Notes under the pieces: generated by a model
Told to the model about the DNA's origin: nothing
Databases searched by the model: none
Seen by the model: only the letters and a program-made list of their open reading frames with translations
Assembly (NCBI RefSeq): GCF_001612555.1
Contig: NZ_CP015110.1
Location: 2,852,001-2,916,000, forward strand
DNA length: 64,000 bases
Reading direction: 5' to 3'
DNA from: Acinetobacter sp. TGL-Y2
Lineage (GTDB): Bacteria; Pseudomonadota; Gammaproteobacteria; Pseudomonadales; Moraxellaceae
Program-made: the position numbers and the translations under genes
Part shown: positions 8,855-19,468 of the stretch, in pieces
Layout of the letters: each line of letters starts with the position of its first letter
Numbering within the stretch: position 1 is the stretch's first letter

Positions 8855-9169
8855 TTAAGCACCCTGCTCGAGTGTTCCACCTGCATCACGAACTGCACGT
8901 GTTCCGCCCATCAGCACAACATAATCACGTGAACTATCAAAGCCTTCTAACTTTTCAGCTGCACGTGGAGCTTTACTTCCACCACCACATAATATGTATA
9001 TCGACTGATCCGAGGCCACTTGAGTCAAGCTCTCTGCAGTTAAGCTGTCAATGGGCTGATGCTGTGCCCCCTTAACATGCCCTTCAGCATAGGCTTTTGA
9101 ATCGCGAACATCCCAGATAATTGCATTTTCTGGGAACTCAAATGTCGTAATTTCCTGTTTACGGATCAT
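8855..9169 (-). CDS. Single-domain rhodanese-like sulfurtransferase
   Basis: A 104-residue single rhodanese domain. The IIWDVRDSKAYAEGHVKGAQH segment is the classic first half. The active-site loop begins at Cys61 (LCGGGSKA) and would carry the persulfide. Single-domain rhodaneses move sulfane sulfur or detoxify sulfide or cyanide; the partner here is unknown. The frame is open to 9196, but the ATG at 9169 has a GGAG ribosome-binding site at suitable distance and gives the family start. yajQ diverges 92 bases away. Confidence 0.85.
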   Translation of the reverse strand: MIRKQEITTFEFPENAIIWDVRDSKAYAEGHVKGAQHQPIDSLTAESLTQVASDQSIYILCGGGSKAPRAAEKLEGFDSSRDYVVLMGGTRAVRDAGGTLEQGA

Positions 9170-9260
9170 TGTGCACTCCTTTGATGTAAACAACACTTGG
9201 CAAATGAAGAAAACATCCCTAGCATCTCAGATATTCTTTCCCTTTGTAAAGGTCTAAACT

Positions 9261-9749
9261 ATGCCTTCTTTCGATATTGTTTCAGAATTAGAGATTTTTG
9301 AAGTTAATCATGCAGTTCAAAACACTGAAAAAGAAATCGCAACGCGTTTCGATTTCCGTGGACACGACGTAAAAATTGAAATTAGCGAAAAAAATAAAGA
9401 AATCAAAATCAGCACTGAAAGTGATTTCCAATGTGAACAAGTGTATAACATGCTTGAAAATCATTTCTTTAAACGTAAAGTCGACATTCAAGCCCTTGAT
9501 CCACAAAAGATGACCGCTTCCGGTAAAAATGTGATTCAAGTCATCAAATTGAAAGATGGACTTGACTCTGATACTGCAAAAAAAATTAATAAAGCCATTA
9601 AAGAAAGCGGCATCAAAGCGCAATCTTCTATTCAAGGCGACAAAATTCGTATCACGGACAAAAAACGCGATACATTACAACAAGTCATGGCGTTCTTAAA
9701 AGAACAACAGTTTGGTGTTCCGCTACAATTTAATAACTTCAAAGACTAA
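9261..9749 (+). CDS. yajQ: YajQ-family nucleotide-binding protein (UPF0234)
   Basis: A 162-residue protein of the YajQ family. It opens with MPSFDIVSELE and contains ATRFDFRG, DPQKMTASGKNVIQVIKLKDG and the C-terminal VPLQFNNFKD, all family hallmarks. Members bind nucleotides. A Xanthomonas homologue binds cyclic di-GMP, and the E. coli protein binds tRNA and GTP in vitro. The role in this organism is unproven. It has its own promoter space upstream and precedes a DUF4442 gene by 31 bases. Confidence 0.95.
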   Translation: MPSFDIVSELEIFEVNHAVQNTEKEIATRFDFRGHDVKIEISEKNKEIKISTESDFQCEQVYNMLENHFFKRKVDIQALDPQKMTASGKNVIQVIKLKDGLDSDTAKKINKAIKESGIKAQSSIQGDKIRITDKKRDTLQQVMAFLKEQQFGVPLQFNNFKD

Positions 9750-9780
9750 CTCTCTTTGTACACAATCATAGGAATGGATT

Positions 9781-10281
9781 ATGGCTCAAGGCAATCGTTT
9801 ATCTAAACTTGTAAAAGCAACGTCTAAGTTTCCACAAGGGATTCGCAGTGCGTTATGGAGCAAAGCTTTTGGCCGTGTCGTTCCTATGGTGGGTTCTGCA
9901 AAGCTGCGTTATTTAGAGGTAACGCATGCAAAAGTGGTGGTGAAAATTGAAAACCACAAAGCGATGCAGAACCACATTGGGCAAATTCATGCCTGTGCCA
10001 TGGCATTGATTGCAGAAACTGCAACAGGCTTTGTGACTGGAATGAATGTACCTGACAGCTCGATTATGTTAATTAAAAGCTTACATGTCGATTTTAAGCG
10101 CCCGACCAAGGGTGCCATGACGGCAGTTGCCACACTGACCGATCAACAGCAAAAACAAATGCGAGAGTCCGAAAAAGGTGAAACCTTGGTTCAGGTCAGC
10201 GTCACCGATGAAACAGGCGAAGAACCGATCCAATGCGAAATGCTGTGGGCTTGGATTTCTAAATCACACTTAAAAAAATAA
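9781..10281 (+). CDS. DUF4442 hotdog-fold protein (probable thioesterase-like)
   Basis: A 166-residue hotdog-fold protein related to PaaI-type thioesterases. GQIHACAMALIAETATGFV resembles the hotdog helix that carries catalytic residues, and LHVDFKRPTKG is the strand that lines the substrate tunnel. Acyl-CoA hydrolysis is the family expectation but the substrate is unknown. A GGAAT ribosome-binding site precedes the ATG. It is probably cotranscribed with yajQ and ends at the hairpin near 10297. Confidence 0.75.
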   Translation: MAQGNRLSKLVKATSKFPQGIRSALWSKAFGRVVPMVGSAKLRYLEVTHAKVVVKIENHKAMQNHIGQIHACAMALIAETATGFVTGMNVPDSSIMLIKSLHVDFKRPTKGAMTAVATLTDQQQKQMRESEKGETLVQVSVTDETGEEPIQCEMLWAWISKSHLKK

Positions 10282-10296
10282 GTAAATAAATTCTTT

Positions 10297-10324
10297 TAAA
10301 ACTTACCTTTAGGTAAGTTTTAAT
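10297..10324 (+). terminator. Terminator after the DUF4442 gene
   Basis: AAAACTTACC-ttt-AGGTAAGTTTT is an almost perfect palindrome, followed by a modest T-rich stretch. Confidence 0.7.
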
Positions 10325-10424
10325 TTAACCATATTACAAAAAATAGCACACATTTCTACACTATTGCCATGAGTGTAAATTAACCGATGATGTCTGAATC
10401 ATTCTTAGATCTCAGGTTTTCACC

Positions 10425-10922
10425 ATGAAAAAACGACTCATTGTTTTACTGTTGGCATCATTGGCATTGAATGCGTATGCGAAGAATCCTTCTACGATAG
10501 ATAATCATCCAAATGCACCACTGTCTACTTTATCCAAACACAATACGACTGAACACAATAAAAAAATCGTTACCGATTTTTATAATGGCGTCTTTATCAA
10601 GCATCAAGTCCAAGCCTATGCTGATCAATATATTGGTTCACAATATATTCAGCACAACCCACATGTACCGGATGGCAAAGCACCCTTTGTTGATTATTTC
10701 ACAGGCTATTTTAAAGAAAATCCTGAAGCGCAGAATATCATCAAAAGTGTGGTGGCAGAGAATGACCTAGTGGTACTGCATGTACATTCAAAGCAAAATA
10801 AAACAGATCGCGGTGTAGCGATCGTGGATATTTTTCGATTGAAACAAGGCAAAATTATTGAACATTGGGATGTGATTCAAGATATTCCTGAACAATCTGC
10901 CAATACCAATACGATGTTTTAA
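10425..10922 (+). CDS. Exported SnoaL-like / NTF2-fold protein
   Basis: A 165-residue protein with an N-terminal signal peptide (residues 1-19, ending NAYA) and one NTF2-like domain of the SnoaL-like type. HNKKIVTDFYNGVF, QYIQHNPHVPDGK and VDIFRLKQGKIIEHWDVIQ are typical, the last carrying the conserved strand that closes the cone-shaped fold. Relatives are annotated as polyketide-cyclase-like or aldol-condensation-catalysing, mostly without proof. A periplasmic location is inferred from the signal peptide. It stands alone between two hairpins. Confidence 0.75.
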   Translation: MKKRLIVLLLASLALNAYAKNPSTIDNHPNAPLSTLSKHNTTEHNKKIVTDFYNGVFIKHQVQAYADQYIGSQYIQHNPHVPDGKAPFVDYFTGYFKENPEAQNIIKSVVAENDLVVLHVHSKQNKTDRGVAIVDIFRLKQGKIIEHWDVIQDIPEQSANTNTMF

Positions 10923-10944
10923 CTACAATCATCCATTAAAATTT

Positions 10945-10976
10945 AAAAAAATCCCAAACAAGTTGGGATTTTTTAG
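10945..10976. terminator. Bidirectional terminator
   Basis: AATCCCAA-acaag-TTGGGATT lies between A-run and T-run flanks, separating the SnoaL-like gene from the converging thioesterase gene. Confidence 0.85.
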
Positions 10977-10985
10977 GTTTCGGAT

Positions 10986-11432
10986 TTAGCCAAGTGACTC
11001 AACGGCTAGAAACTTTTGCTTTACATCTTCTGGAATTTGACGCTTACCACCTTTGACATCGACCGCAACAAAGGTAAATACACCTTCAGTGACCCGTTTT
11101 GCAGGACGTGAACTGTCATGACTGTCCCATACTTCGATTTGCATCTGGATGGAGGTATTGCCCAATTTTATAATTTTGGTATAACAACTAATCACATCTC
11201 CGACTTTCACAGGAACCAAGAAAGTCATCTGATTAATTGAAATGGTTGCACAGCGCCCTTTAGTATAGCGCTCCGCGTGAATTGCGCCCGCCAAGTCCAT
11301 TTGTGAGACGATCCATCCACCAAAAACATCCCCACTCCAGTTAGTATCTGCAGGCATTGCGATGGTTTGAAGGGATAGAGTACCTTCAGGTTTTACTTGA
11401 GAATCTGACACATTCACTCCACATATTGGCAT
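10986..11432 (-). CDS. Acyl-CoA thioesterase (YciA/acyl-CoA hydrolase type hotdog)
   Basis: A 148-residue hotdog thioesterase. It contains PADTNWSGDVFGGWIVSQMDLAG, where the Asp and the GG pair mark the YciA/BACH acyl-CoA hydrolase family, then RCATISINQMTFLVPVKVGD. It probably hydrolyses acyl-CoAs to keep free CoA available. Its ATG directly abuts the stop codon of trxC with no bases between (stop at 11433-11435), so translation is likely coupled. The substrate range cannot be read from sequence. Confidence 0.88.
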   Translation of the reverse strand: MPICGVNVSDSQVKPEGTLSLQTIAMPADTNWSGDVFGGWIVSQMDLAGAIHAERYTKGRCATISINQMTFLVPVKVGDVISCYTKIIKLGNTSIQMQIEVWDSHDSSRPAKRVTEGVFTFVAVDVKGGKRQIPEDVKQKFLAVESLG

Positions 11433-11864
11433 TTATTGATGTGCACTCAATTGTTGATCCAACCATTCTTGCAGTTGGTTTGCACGAAGCGCGCCGCTTA
11501 TTCTAGCAATTTCAGTGGTTTTTTTCATCAACACCAATGTAGGAATACTTCGAACATTAAAAGCGCTGCTCAATCTTGGGTTAGCTTCAGTGTCTATCTT
11601 TGCAAACACAACCTGAGGATTATTTTTTGCAACTTCAGCGAAGTGTGGTGCCATCGTTTTGCACGGCCCACACCATTCAGCCCATAAATCGACCAAAATG
11701 GGCAAATCACTATTGCTGACAAAGTTACTGAAATTCTGCTCATTTAAATCGATTGGTGCGAGTGGAATGAGTGACTGATGACACTGGCCACAACTCGGTT
11801 GGCCATCTAGCTTATCTTCAGGTACACGGTTTTTCGCATTACATGATGGACAGACAATAATCAT
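11433..11864 (-). CDS. trxC: Thioredoxin 2 with N-terminal zinc finger
   Basis: A 143-residue thioredoxin of the TrxC type. The N-terminal zinc-binding region has two CxxC pairs (Cys5/Cys8 and Cys25/Cys28). The thioredoxin fold carries the active-site WCGPC at Cys65 and Cys68 and the cis-proline loop RSIPTLVLM. It reduces protein disulfides in the cytosol, and in E. coli it is induced by OxyR under oxidative stress. It is the first gene of a two-gene unit with the thioesterase. About 310 bases separate it from the divergent DUF442 operon. Confidence 0.93.
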   Translation of the reverse strand: MIIVCPSCNAKNRVPEDKLDGQPSCGQCHQSLIPLAPIDLNEQNFSNFVSNSDLPILVDLWAEWCGPCKTMAPHFAEVAKNNPQVVFAKIDTEANPRLSSAFNVRSIPTLVLMKKTTEIARISGALRANQLQEWLDQQLSAHQ

Positions 11865-12173
11865 TTCACATACTCCAATAGACTGATTGAGAATTTTAGT
11901 TCAGTTCAGATTACTTGTCCTTAATTCTTCTCAAAATAACAACCAAAACAGTTTATTAGAGCAAGCCCTAATACTTAGATAAAATCGTAAATAAAAAGTG
12001 AAATGTCATCCGCTTAAACTCTAATTTTAGTTTGAAAAACACATTGATCAAACGACATACTCACAGTTTACGTCTATGGTTTTTTTTAAATTTATTGTGT
12101 CCGTTTAAACCCAAATTTATTCGAGATGCTATGATATTGGCATTATTGAATTCACTATTTTAGGAGTGATCAC
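11865..12173. promoter_or_regulatory. Divergent intergenic region between trxC and the DUF442 operon
   Basis: No coding frame is convincing in this AT-rich stretch. On the plus strand an extended -10 element (TGC followed by TATGAT, 12127-12135) lies about 40 bases before the first DUF442 gene, and TAGGAGTG is its ribosome-binding site. No clear -35 is visible at normal spacing. No operator could be assigned. Confidence 0.5.
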
Positions 12174-12509
12174 ATGAGCGAAAATATTGGCTTTGCAGGT
12201 CAAATTGGTCCTGAACAACTCACTCAAGTTGTCGAAAAAGGTTTTAAATCTGTCGTTAATAATCGTCCAGATATGGAAGGTGGTCCTGAACAACCGACGA
12301 GCGCTCAAATAGAAGAAGAAGCACGTCAGCAAGGTTTAGATTATGTGTATCAGCCTGTGGTTGCAGGACAAATTACGGAACTTGATGTGCGTACTTTTGC
12401 CAATCATTATAATGAATTGCCCAAACCTATTTTAATGTTCTGCCGTACCGGTAATCGCTCAAATAACTTATACCAACTTGCCAAACAAATGGATTTGCTG
12501 GATGACTAA
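12174..12509 (+). CDS. Cytosolic DUF442 (rhodanese/phosphatase-like) protein
   Basis: A 111-residue single-domain protein of the DUF442 (TIGR01244) family. It has a G-Q-I/L-P-E-Q-L start, a GFKSVVNNRPD strand-loop and the active-site loop CRTGNRS at Cys90. The loop has four residues between Cys and Arg, as in rhodaneses, rather than the five of tyrosine phosphatases. DUF442 domains elsewhere are joined to sulfide- or persulfide-oxidation proteins (Blh type), so sulfur transfer is a reasonable guess, not shown. Its stop overlaps the start of the next DUF442 gene. Confidence 0.85.
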   Translation: MSENIGFAGQIGPEQLTQVVEKGFKSVVNNRPDMEGGPEQPTSAQIEEEARQQGLDYVYQPVVAGQITELDVRTFANHYNELPKPILMFCRTGNRSNNLYQLAKQMDLLDD

Positions 12510-12927
12510 ATATTTCATTCGCTCCATATTTCTAATGGCATTGGCTTTAACAGGATCATTCTCATATGCGAGCATAGATGGATTGAGTAAAACGCTCAAT
12601 ACCAATGTAAGCGTGTCAGGTGAGATGACCACGGAAAAGTTTAAACAACTGATGAAGCAAGGCTTTAAGTCAGTCATTGTGAACCGTCCAGATCAGGAAC
12701 AAGGCAATTTGACCACAGCAAGCGAGCTGCGTAGCTTGGCTGAAAAATCACAGATTAGTTTGATTTATCAGCCCGTGATTTCTGGTCAAATTCGCTCTTC
12801 AGATGTTGAAGAGTTTGCAAAATATTACAACAGCCTACCAAAACCTATACTTTTAGTATGCAAGTCTGGAAGCCGTTCTACAGTACTCTTTAATCACGCC
12901 AAATCTTCAGGACTGTTACATGAATAA
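12502..12927 (+). CDS. Exported DUF442 paralogue
   Basis: A second DUF442 protein, 141 residues. A hydrophobic signal peptide (about residues 1-23, ending SYA) directs the mature domain to the periplasm. The same core is seen: GFKSVIVNRPD, IYQPVISGQI and the loop CKSGSRS at Cys120. It is clearly a paralogue of the preceding cytosolic gene. The ATG overlaps the upstream stop (ATGACTAA), which argues for this start over one 24 bases earlier. It overlaps the following lipoprotein gene in the same way. Confidence 0.82.
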   Translation: MTKYFIRSIFLMALALTGSFSYASIDGLSKTLNTNVSVSGEMTTEKFKQLMKQGFKSVIVNRPDQEQGNLTTASELRSLAEKSQISLIYQPVISGQIRSSDVEEFAKYYNSLPKPILLVCKSGSRSTVLFNHAKSSGLLHE

Positions 12928-13024
12928 AGTGTTATTGGTTTTACTTAGTGTCGTTTTATTGGCCAGTTGTAGTTCAATGAATGTAAGACCTACAGTTGGT
13001 GTTAGCATGGGAACTGCGATTTAA
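12920..13024 (+). CDS. Small 34-residue lipoprotein
   Basis: A very short gene whose product has a signal peptide with a good lipobox: hydrophobic VLLVLLSVVLL, then A-S-C at Cys18, followed by SSMNVRPTVGVSMGTAI. After processing only about 17 residues would remain on the lipid anchor. The ATG overlaps the stop of the exported DUF442 gene (ATGAATAA), continuing the overlap pattern of this operon, and the terminator lies 25 bases after its stop. The function is unknown. Confidence 0.7.
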   Translation: MNKVLLVLLSVVLLASCSSMNVRPTVGVSMGTAI

Positions 13025-13048
13025 ATTTTCATTCCCATCTTCATTTGA

Positions 13049-13076
13049 AAACAGCGCCGAAGCGCTGTTTTTTATT
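13049..13076. terminator. Bidirectional terminator
   Basis: AACAGCGC-cgaa-GCGCTGTT has a T-run after it and an A-run before it. It closes the DUF442 operon and faces the converging lipoprotein gene. Confidence 0.85.
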
Positions 13077-13093
13077 TTTCACACACTGTTAAT

Positions 13094-14536
13094 TTAGTTA
13101 GCGTCATTACAGCTTGAGCTTGTACCAAAGGGGCTGGTCATATTAGGTCCATTCTTAGAGGTAATATCAACGTCGTTAGATAGATAAGATAATCCTAAAG
13201 ATGTGGTACCTACGATTAAATTATCTGAAACTAGTGACTTCGCCGTTAATTGAATATTTAACCAGCTCGAAAATATTTTAGGATACTGAATTTGTAGATC
13301 AAAACGTCCATTTCCATCAGTCGTATACTTATTATCTGTGGCAGGTTGACCTTCCCTATTAATATATGAAACAACTTGCACTGTTTGCCCATTTAGAGGT
13401 TTAAGTTGCGTGATTTCTTGACCATCTAAATTAACTATTTCACTTAAAGAATTATTTGAATTACAACCTGCTGTAGGATGATAAACATATTTTACAGTGC
13501 CATCTACCTCATCAAAACTATAGCCACCTTTTACATACAATAGTGAATTTATACCCATTCTAACATCACGATATGGTAATGGTTTTCCGTCAATATCATT
13601 TACTTGAACAGAAATATTTTTATAGTAATAAACTCCATTAGCTGAGTCGGCAATGGTAGTTGGATTGTATGCCACTGTTATAGCACCCACTGGCTTAGGT
13701 ACATCTGAATTAATAATGTTCAATTTATACTTATAAATAGTTGTAGATTGACCAAAATTGGCCTCCAAATTTAAGCCATCACTAATAAACTTTTCTGCTG
13801 AGTAATTTGCACTACGAGCACTTTCCGACATTTTTAACGTATATCGAATTTGACCATTTAAGTCAGTTTGACTAGCCTCTGCTACATATTGAACACCATT
13901 AAGAGCAACATCTTTAATTTTCAGTGAAATAGCTTGATTGGGTAATACTGCACCATTGTCATCTACTGCCGTTAAAATAAGAGTGGTCTGATCCCCACGT
14001 ACATTTAATGTCGACTTCGTAGTTTCAAATAACACGATGCTTGTAGTATCTAAAGTAGTATCTTTATTACCATTTACAGTAATCGTCTGTTCTTGTGATA
14101 ACTTTCCAGCATTTGCAGAAGCCTTGACCGTGAATCCTTTATTGATTAATTCTGTAATATTAGATGAGGTTGTTGGCGTATTAATAATAAATATAGCATT
14201 TCCATTTTCATCACTACTTACTACTGATTTACCATTTATTACCACATTATTTGTTGAGTCAATAATTGATAAACTGATATCGACTTCCTCTAGACCACCT
14301 TTATTTGCATCCAAGGCGCGGACTGTAACCACTAAACTATCATTACTTGCTGCTAAAGATAACTTGGAAAGCTCTATTTTTAAAGAATTTGCAACCTGTT
14401 CTGAATTTTCTATGGGTTCTTCAATATCGATATTATCATTAGACTCTTCTTTATAATAGCCACCACCACCACCACAACTTGCAAGCATAATAGATAAAGC
14501 TATTATAGATATTTTTAATCCCAAATGATTATTCAT
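13094..14536 (-). CDS. Surface or periplasmic lipoprotein with Ig-like (Big-1/invasin type) domains
   Basis: A 480-residue lipoprotein. The signal peptide ends in L-A-S-C (Cys21), followed by a poly-Gly linker and an acidic Asn/Glu/Asp stretch. The rest is beta-rich and contains at least two bacterial Ig-like domain signatures: VTVRALDANKGGLEEVDISL with DENGNAIF, and LTAVDDNGAVLPNQAISLKI with TDLNGQI. A third similar unit (NDIDGKPLPYRDVRM) follows. Big-1-like repeats occur in adhesins and invasins, but the ligand is unknown. The gene is more AT-rich and Asn-rich than its neighbours, perhaps acquired or fast evolving. Confidence 0.75.
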   Translation of the reverse strand: MNNHLGLKISIIALSIMLASCGGGGGYYKEESNDNIDIEEPIENSEQVANSLKIELSKLSLAASNDSLVVTVRALDANKGGLEEVDISLSIIDSTNNVVINGKSVVSSDENGNAIFIINTPTTSSNITELINKGFTVKASANAGKLSQEQTITVNGNKDTTLDTTSIVLFETTKSTLNVRGDQTTLILTAVDDNGAVLPNQAISLKIKDVALNGVQYVAEASQTDLNGQIRYTLKMSESARSANYSAEKFISDGLNLEANFGQSTTIYKYKLNIINSDVPKPVGAITVAYNPTTIADSANGVYYYKNISVQVNDIDGKPLPYRDVRMGINSLLYVKGGYSFDEVDGTVKYVYHPTAGCNSNNSLSEIVNLDGQEITQLKPLNGQTVQVVSYINREGQPATDNKYTTDGNGRFDLQIQYPKIFSSWLNIQLTAKSLVSDNLIVGTTSLGLSYLSNDVDITSKNGPNMTSPFGTSSSCNDAN

Positions 14537-14682
14537 AATTTCCCCGAAAGATTATTGATATAGAGCTGTTGATCTACTCGTTATTAGCCACTATGTAACC
14601 ATAGTTGTGACTTTGTGTAAACATAAGGCTACGAAATGTTCATACTATGTTAATTTATTTTTATTTTTTAGAACTTAATATC

Positions 14683-16056
14683 ATGTACGACATTATTATT
14701 ATTGGTGCAGGCACGGCAGGGATCACGGCCTATAAAGAAGCCATTAAACATACTCAAAATATTCTGATTATAAATGAAGGCCCCTGGGATACGACCTGTG
14801 CCCGCGTGGGATGCATGCCAAGCAAAGTATTAATTTCTACAGCAAACAGAATGCATGAAGCACAGACAGCATCAAAGGTAGGTTTGCACATTGATGCGAC
14901 AATCGATACTTCAAATGTCATGCAACATGTAAGGTCTTTGCGAGATCGTTTTACTCAAGCAACACTAAAAGATGTCAACTCATGGGATGAGTCTCACAAA
15001 ATCACGGGTAAAGCACACTTTATCAATCACAACACCATTCAAGTGAATGATCGACACTATCAATCTAAAAGTTTTATTCTAGCAGTCGGATCTCAGCCAA
15101 CAATCAATGGGGATTGGAAAAAAGACATTGGAGAACACTTACTCACCTCAGATCAAGTTTTTGAAATTCCAATACTTCCAAAAAGTTTAGCTGTAATAGG
15201 CAGTGGTGTTATCGCAATCGAGCTGGCACAAGCAATGCATCGTTTAGGCGTAGAAACCACTGTTTTTGCACGTAGCCGCAAAGTTGGATCATTGTCGAGC
15301 CCAAATCTACAAGCCTTGGCAGTAGATGTACTCAGCCAAGAACTTAAAATCAAATTTGAGGTGTTGCCTGAACAGGTTAGCCTTGAAAATGATAAAGTTA
15401 AAGTTACCTTTAAAGAAAATAACGAACTTAAAGAAATTGAGGTGGATTATATTCTCAATGCAACTGGTCGAAAATCATTACTCTCTACACTTCAATTGGA
15501 AAATATAGCCCCCGCATTTAAAGATGCAGATCATCTTCTTTTTGATGCAGAGACGAATCAGCTGGCTGACTATCCTATTTTCGTGGCTGGAGATGCATAT
15601 ACCGACTCACCTATCCAGCACGAAGCTGCACATGCAGGACGTAAAGCAGTTAAAAATTGCTTAAACTATGCAAATTCAAATTCAGTAACAACACTGGTAC
15701 CCCTAGGAATTATGTTCTGTTCACCTGAAATGGCAGGTCTAGGTCAAACGTATAAGACCTTAACAGAGCATGGAATTGATTTTGTCGTTGGCGAAGTTTC
15801 ATATGCGAAACAAGGCCGAGCCATTGTGAATGGGAAAAATGTGGGGGCGGCAGAAGTATATGTGGATCGAACTACACGTAAGTTACTCGGTGCAGAACTT
15901 TTTGTTGATCATGCAGAACATCTGGCTCACTTACTGGCTTGGCAAGTCGCTCATGATTTAACGGTTGATCAAATATTGGAACAACCTTTTTATCACCCTA
16001 CCCTTGAAGAAGGTATTCGTACAGCCTTAAAACATGCTCAAAGACAGCTGGATTAA
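14683..16056 (+). CDS. Dihydrolipoamide dehydrogenase-like FAD disulfide oxidoreductase
   Basis: A 457-residue class-I pyridine nucleotide-disulfide oxidoreductase. It has the FAD fingerprint IIIIGAGTAG, the redox-active pair Cys39/Cys44 in CARVGCMPSK, the NAD(P) fold IGSGVIAIELAQAMHRLG, the FAD motif VAGDAY and the C-terminal dimer domain with the His-Glu dyad in YHPTLEEG. It looks active, but no pyruvate or oxoglutarate dehydrogenase subunits are nearby, so its disulfide substrate is open (dihydrolipoamide, a thiol or a metal). The ATG at 14683 gives the family start; an earlier in-frame ATG at 14647 adds 12 hydrophobic residues. Confidence 0.85.
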   Translation: MYDIIIIGAGTAGITAYKEAIKHTQNILIINEGPWDTTCARVGCMPSKVLISTANRMHEAQTASKVGLHIDATIDTSNVMQHVRSLRDRFTQATLKDVNSWDESHKITGKAHFINHNTIQVNDRHYQSKSFILAVGSQPTINGDWKKDIGEHLLTSDQVFEIPILPKSLAVIGSGVIAIELAQAMHRLGVETTVFARSRKVGSLSSPNLQALAVDVLSQELKIKFEVLPEQVSLENDKVKVTFKENNELKEIEVDYILNATGRKSLLSTLQLENIAPAFKDADHLLFDAETNQLADYPIFVAGDAYTDSPIQHEAAHAGRKAVKNCLNYANSNSVTTLVPLGIMFCSPEMAGLGQTYKTLTEHGIDFVVGEVSYAKQGRAIVNGKNVGAAEVYVDRTTRKLLGAELFVDHAEHLAHLLAWQVAHDLTVDQILEQPFYHPTLEEGIRTALKHAQRQLD

Positions 16057-16200
16057 GTGCTGATCTATCCACTTAGAACTCAAGATACAGTCTATTTACC
16101 AAATTTTACAGAAGAGCCTATCCTCACCGATCAGGCTCTTCTTGTTTATGTAGAACGTGGGGAGACTTTGGCGATGCTTAAAGGACAAGAAAGATTATAG
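16057..16200 (+). CDS. Possible 47-residue ORF directly after the flavoprotein stop
   Basis: Directly after the TAA of the flavoprotein gene, a GTG in the same frame opens 47 codons (starting VLIYPLRTQD, ending KGQERL) to a TAG. Composition is protein-like, with few rare-looking runs. An inverted repeat (16112-16140) lies within it, which could instead be the terminator of the upstream gene. No separate ribosome-binding site is seen, so it would depend on reinitiation or readthrough. I do not recognise the sequence. It may be a remnant of a longer gene. Confidence 0.25.
   Translation: MLIYPLRTQDTVYLPNFTEEPILTDQALLVYVERGETLAMLKGQERL
16112..16140 (+). terminator. Inverted repeat, possible terminator of the flavoprotein gene
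   Basis: AAGAGCCT and AGGCTCTT are separated by 13 bases. The following stretch is only partly T-rich, so termination strength is doubtful. Confidence 0.45.
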
Positions 16201-16224
16201 TTGATACGTCAAAATTTCGTCCAA

Positions 16225-16266
16225 AAAAAACACCCCCTTCATCATTAAGATGAAGGGGGTGTTTTA
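16225..16266 (-). terminator. Strong terminator of the rRNA operon
   Basis: A long stem (AACACCCCCTTCAT with ATGAAGGGGGTGTT, loop of seven) lies just beyond 5S. On the minus strand it is followed by eight T residues, as expected for the end of an rRNA operon. Confidence 0.9.
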
Positions 16267-16276
16267 GGAATTAATG

Positions 16277-16391
16277 AGCTGGCGATGACTTACTCTCACA
16301 TGGGTAACCCCACACTACCATCAGCGCGAAGAGGTTTCACTTCTGAGTTCGGGAAGGGATCAGGTGGTTCACTCTTGCTATTGTCGCCAGC
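16277..16391 (-). rRNA. rrf: 5S ribosomal RNA
   Basis: The minus strand reads GCTGGCGACAATAGC at the 5' end, has CCACCTGATCCCTTCCGAAC-like loop sequences and ends GTCATCGCCAGC. The two ends pair as helix I. The length of about 115 bases is standard. Confidence 0.95.
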
Positions 16392-16540
16392 ACAACTGTT
16401 TATGGATACTTGCATTGGTCTTATTTAGATGCCAAGGCGTTCTACCAAAAGAGTTATTAACAGAATAATATTTGAGTTGCAGTTTAGGTACTTGCGATTA
16501 CTAAATCAAGGTTTTTGTATCAATTAGATCAACAACACCA

Positions 16541-16556
16541 ACTGTTTGGGTGTTGT

Positions 16557-16565
<9 letters not shown>
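16541..16565 (-). repeat. 3' arm of the 23S processing stem
   Basis: This arm is complementary to 19445-19468 (ACTGTTTGGG and TTGTATAGTCAAG on the plus strand reappear inverted at the other end of 23S). It forms the base-paired stem expected to be cut by RNase III. Confidence 0.85.
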
Positions 16566-19444
<2,879 letters not shown>

Positions 19445-19451
<7 letters not shown>

Positions 19452-19468
19452 ATACAACCCCAAACAGT
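19445..19468 (-). repeat. 5' arm of the 23S processing stem
   Basis: Partner of 16541-16565. Further complementarity extends outward: 19561-19600 against about 16494-16529, and 19692-19716 against 16454-16479. Confidence 0.85.

Noticed and set aside
9288..9635. 115-codon antisense frame in yajQ
   Set aside because: Shadow ORF with low-complexity Phe-rich translation, no ribosome-binding site.
12127..12145. ATGC...GCAT partial palindrome before the DUF442 operon
   Set aside because: I considered an ArsR/BigR-like operator linked to sulfur control, but the interior is not symmetric, so I do not call it.
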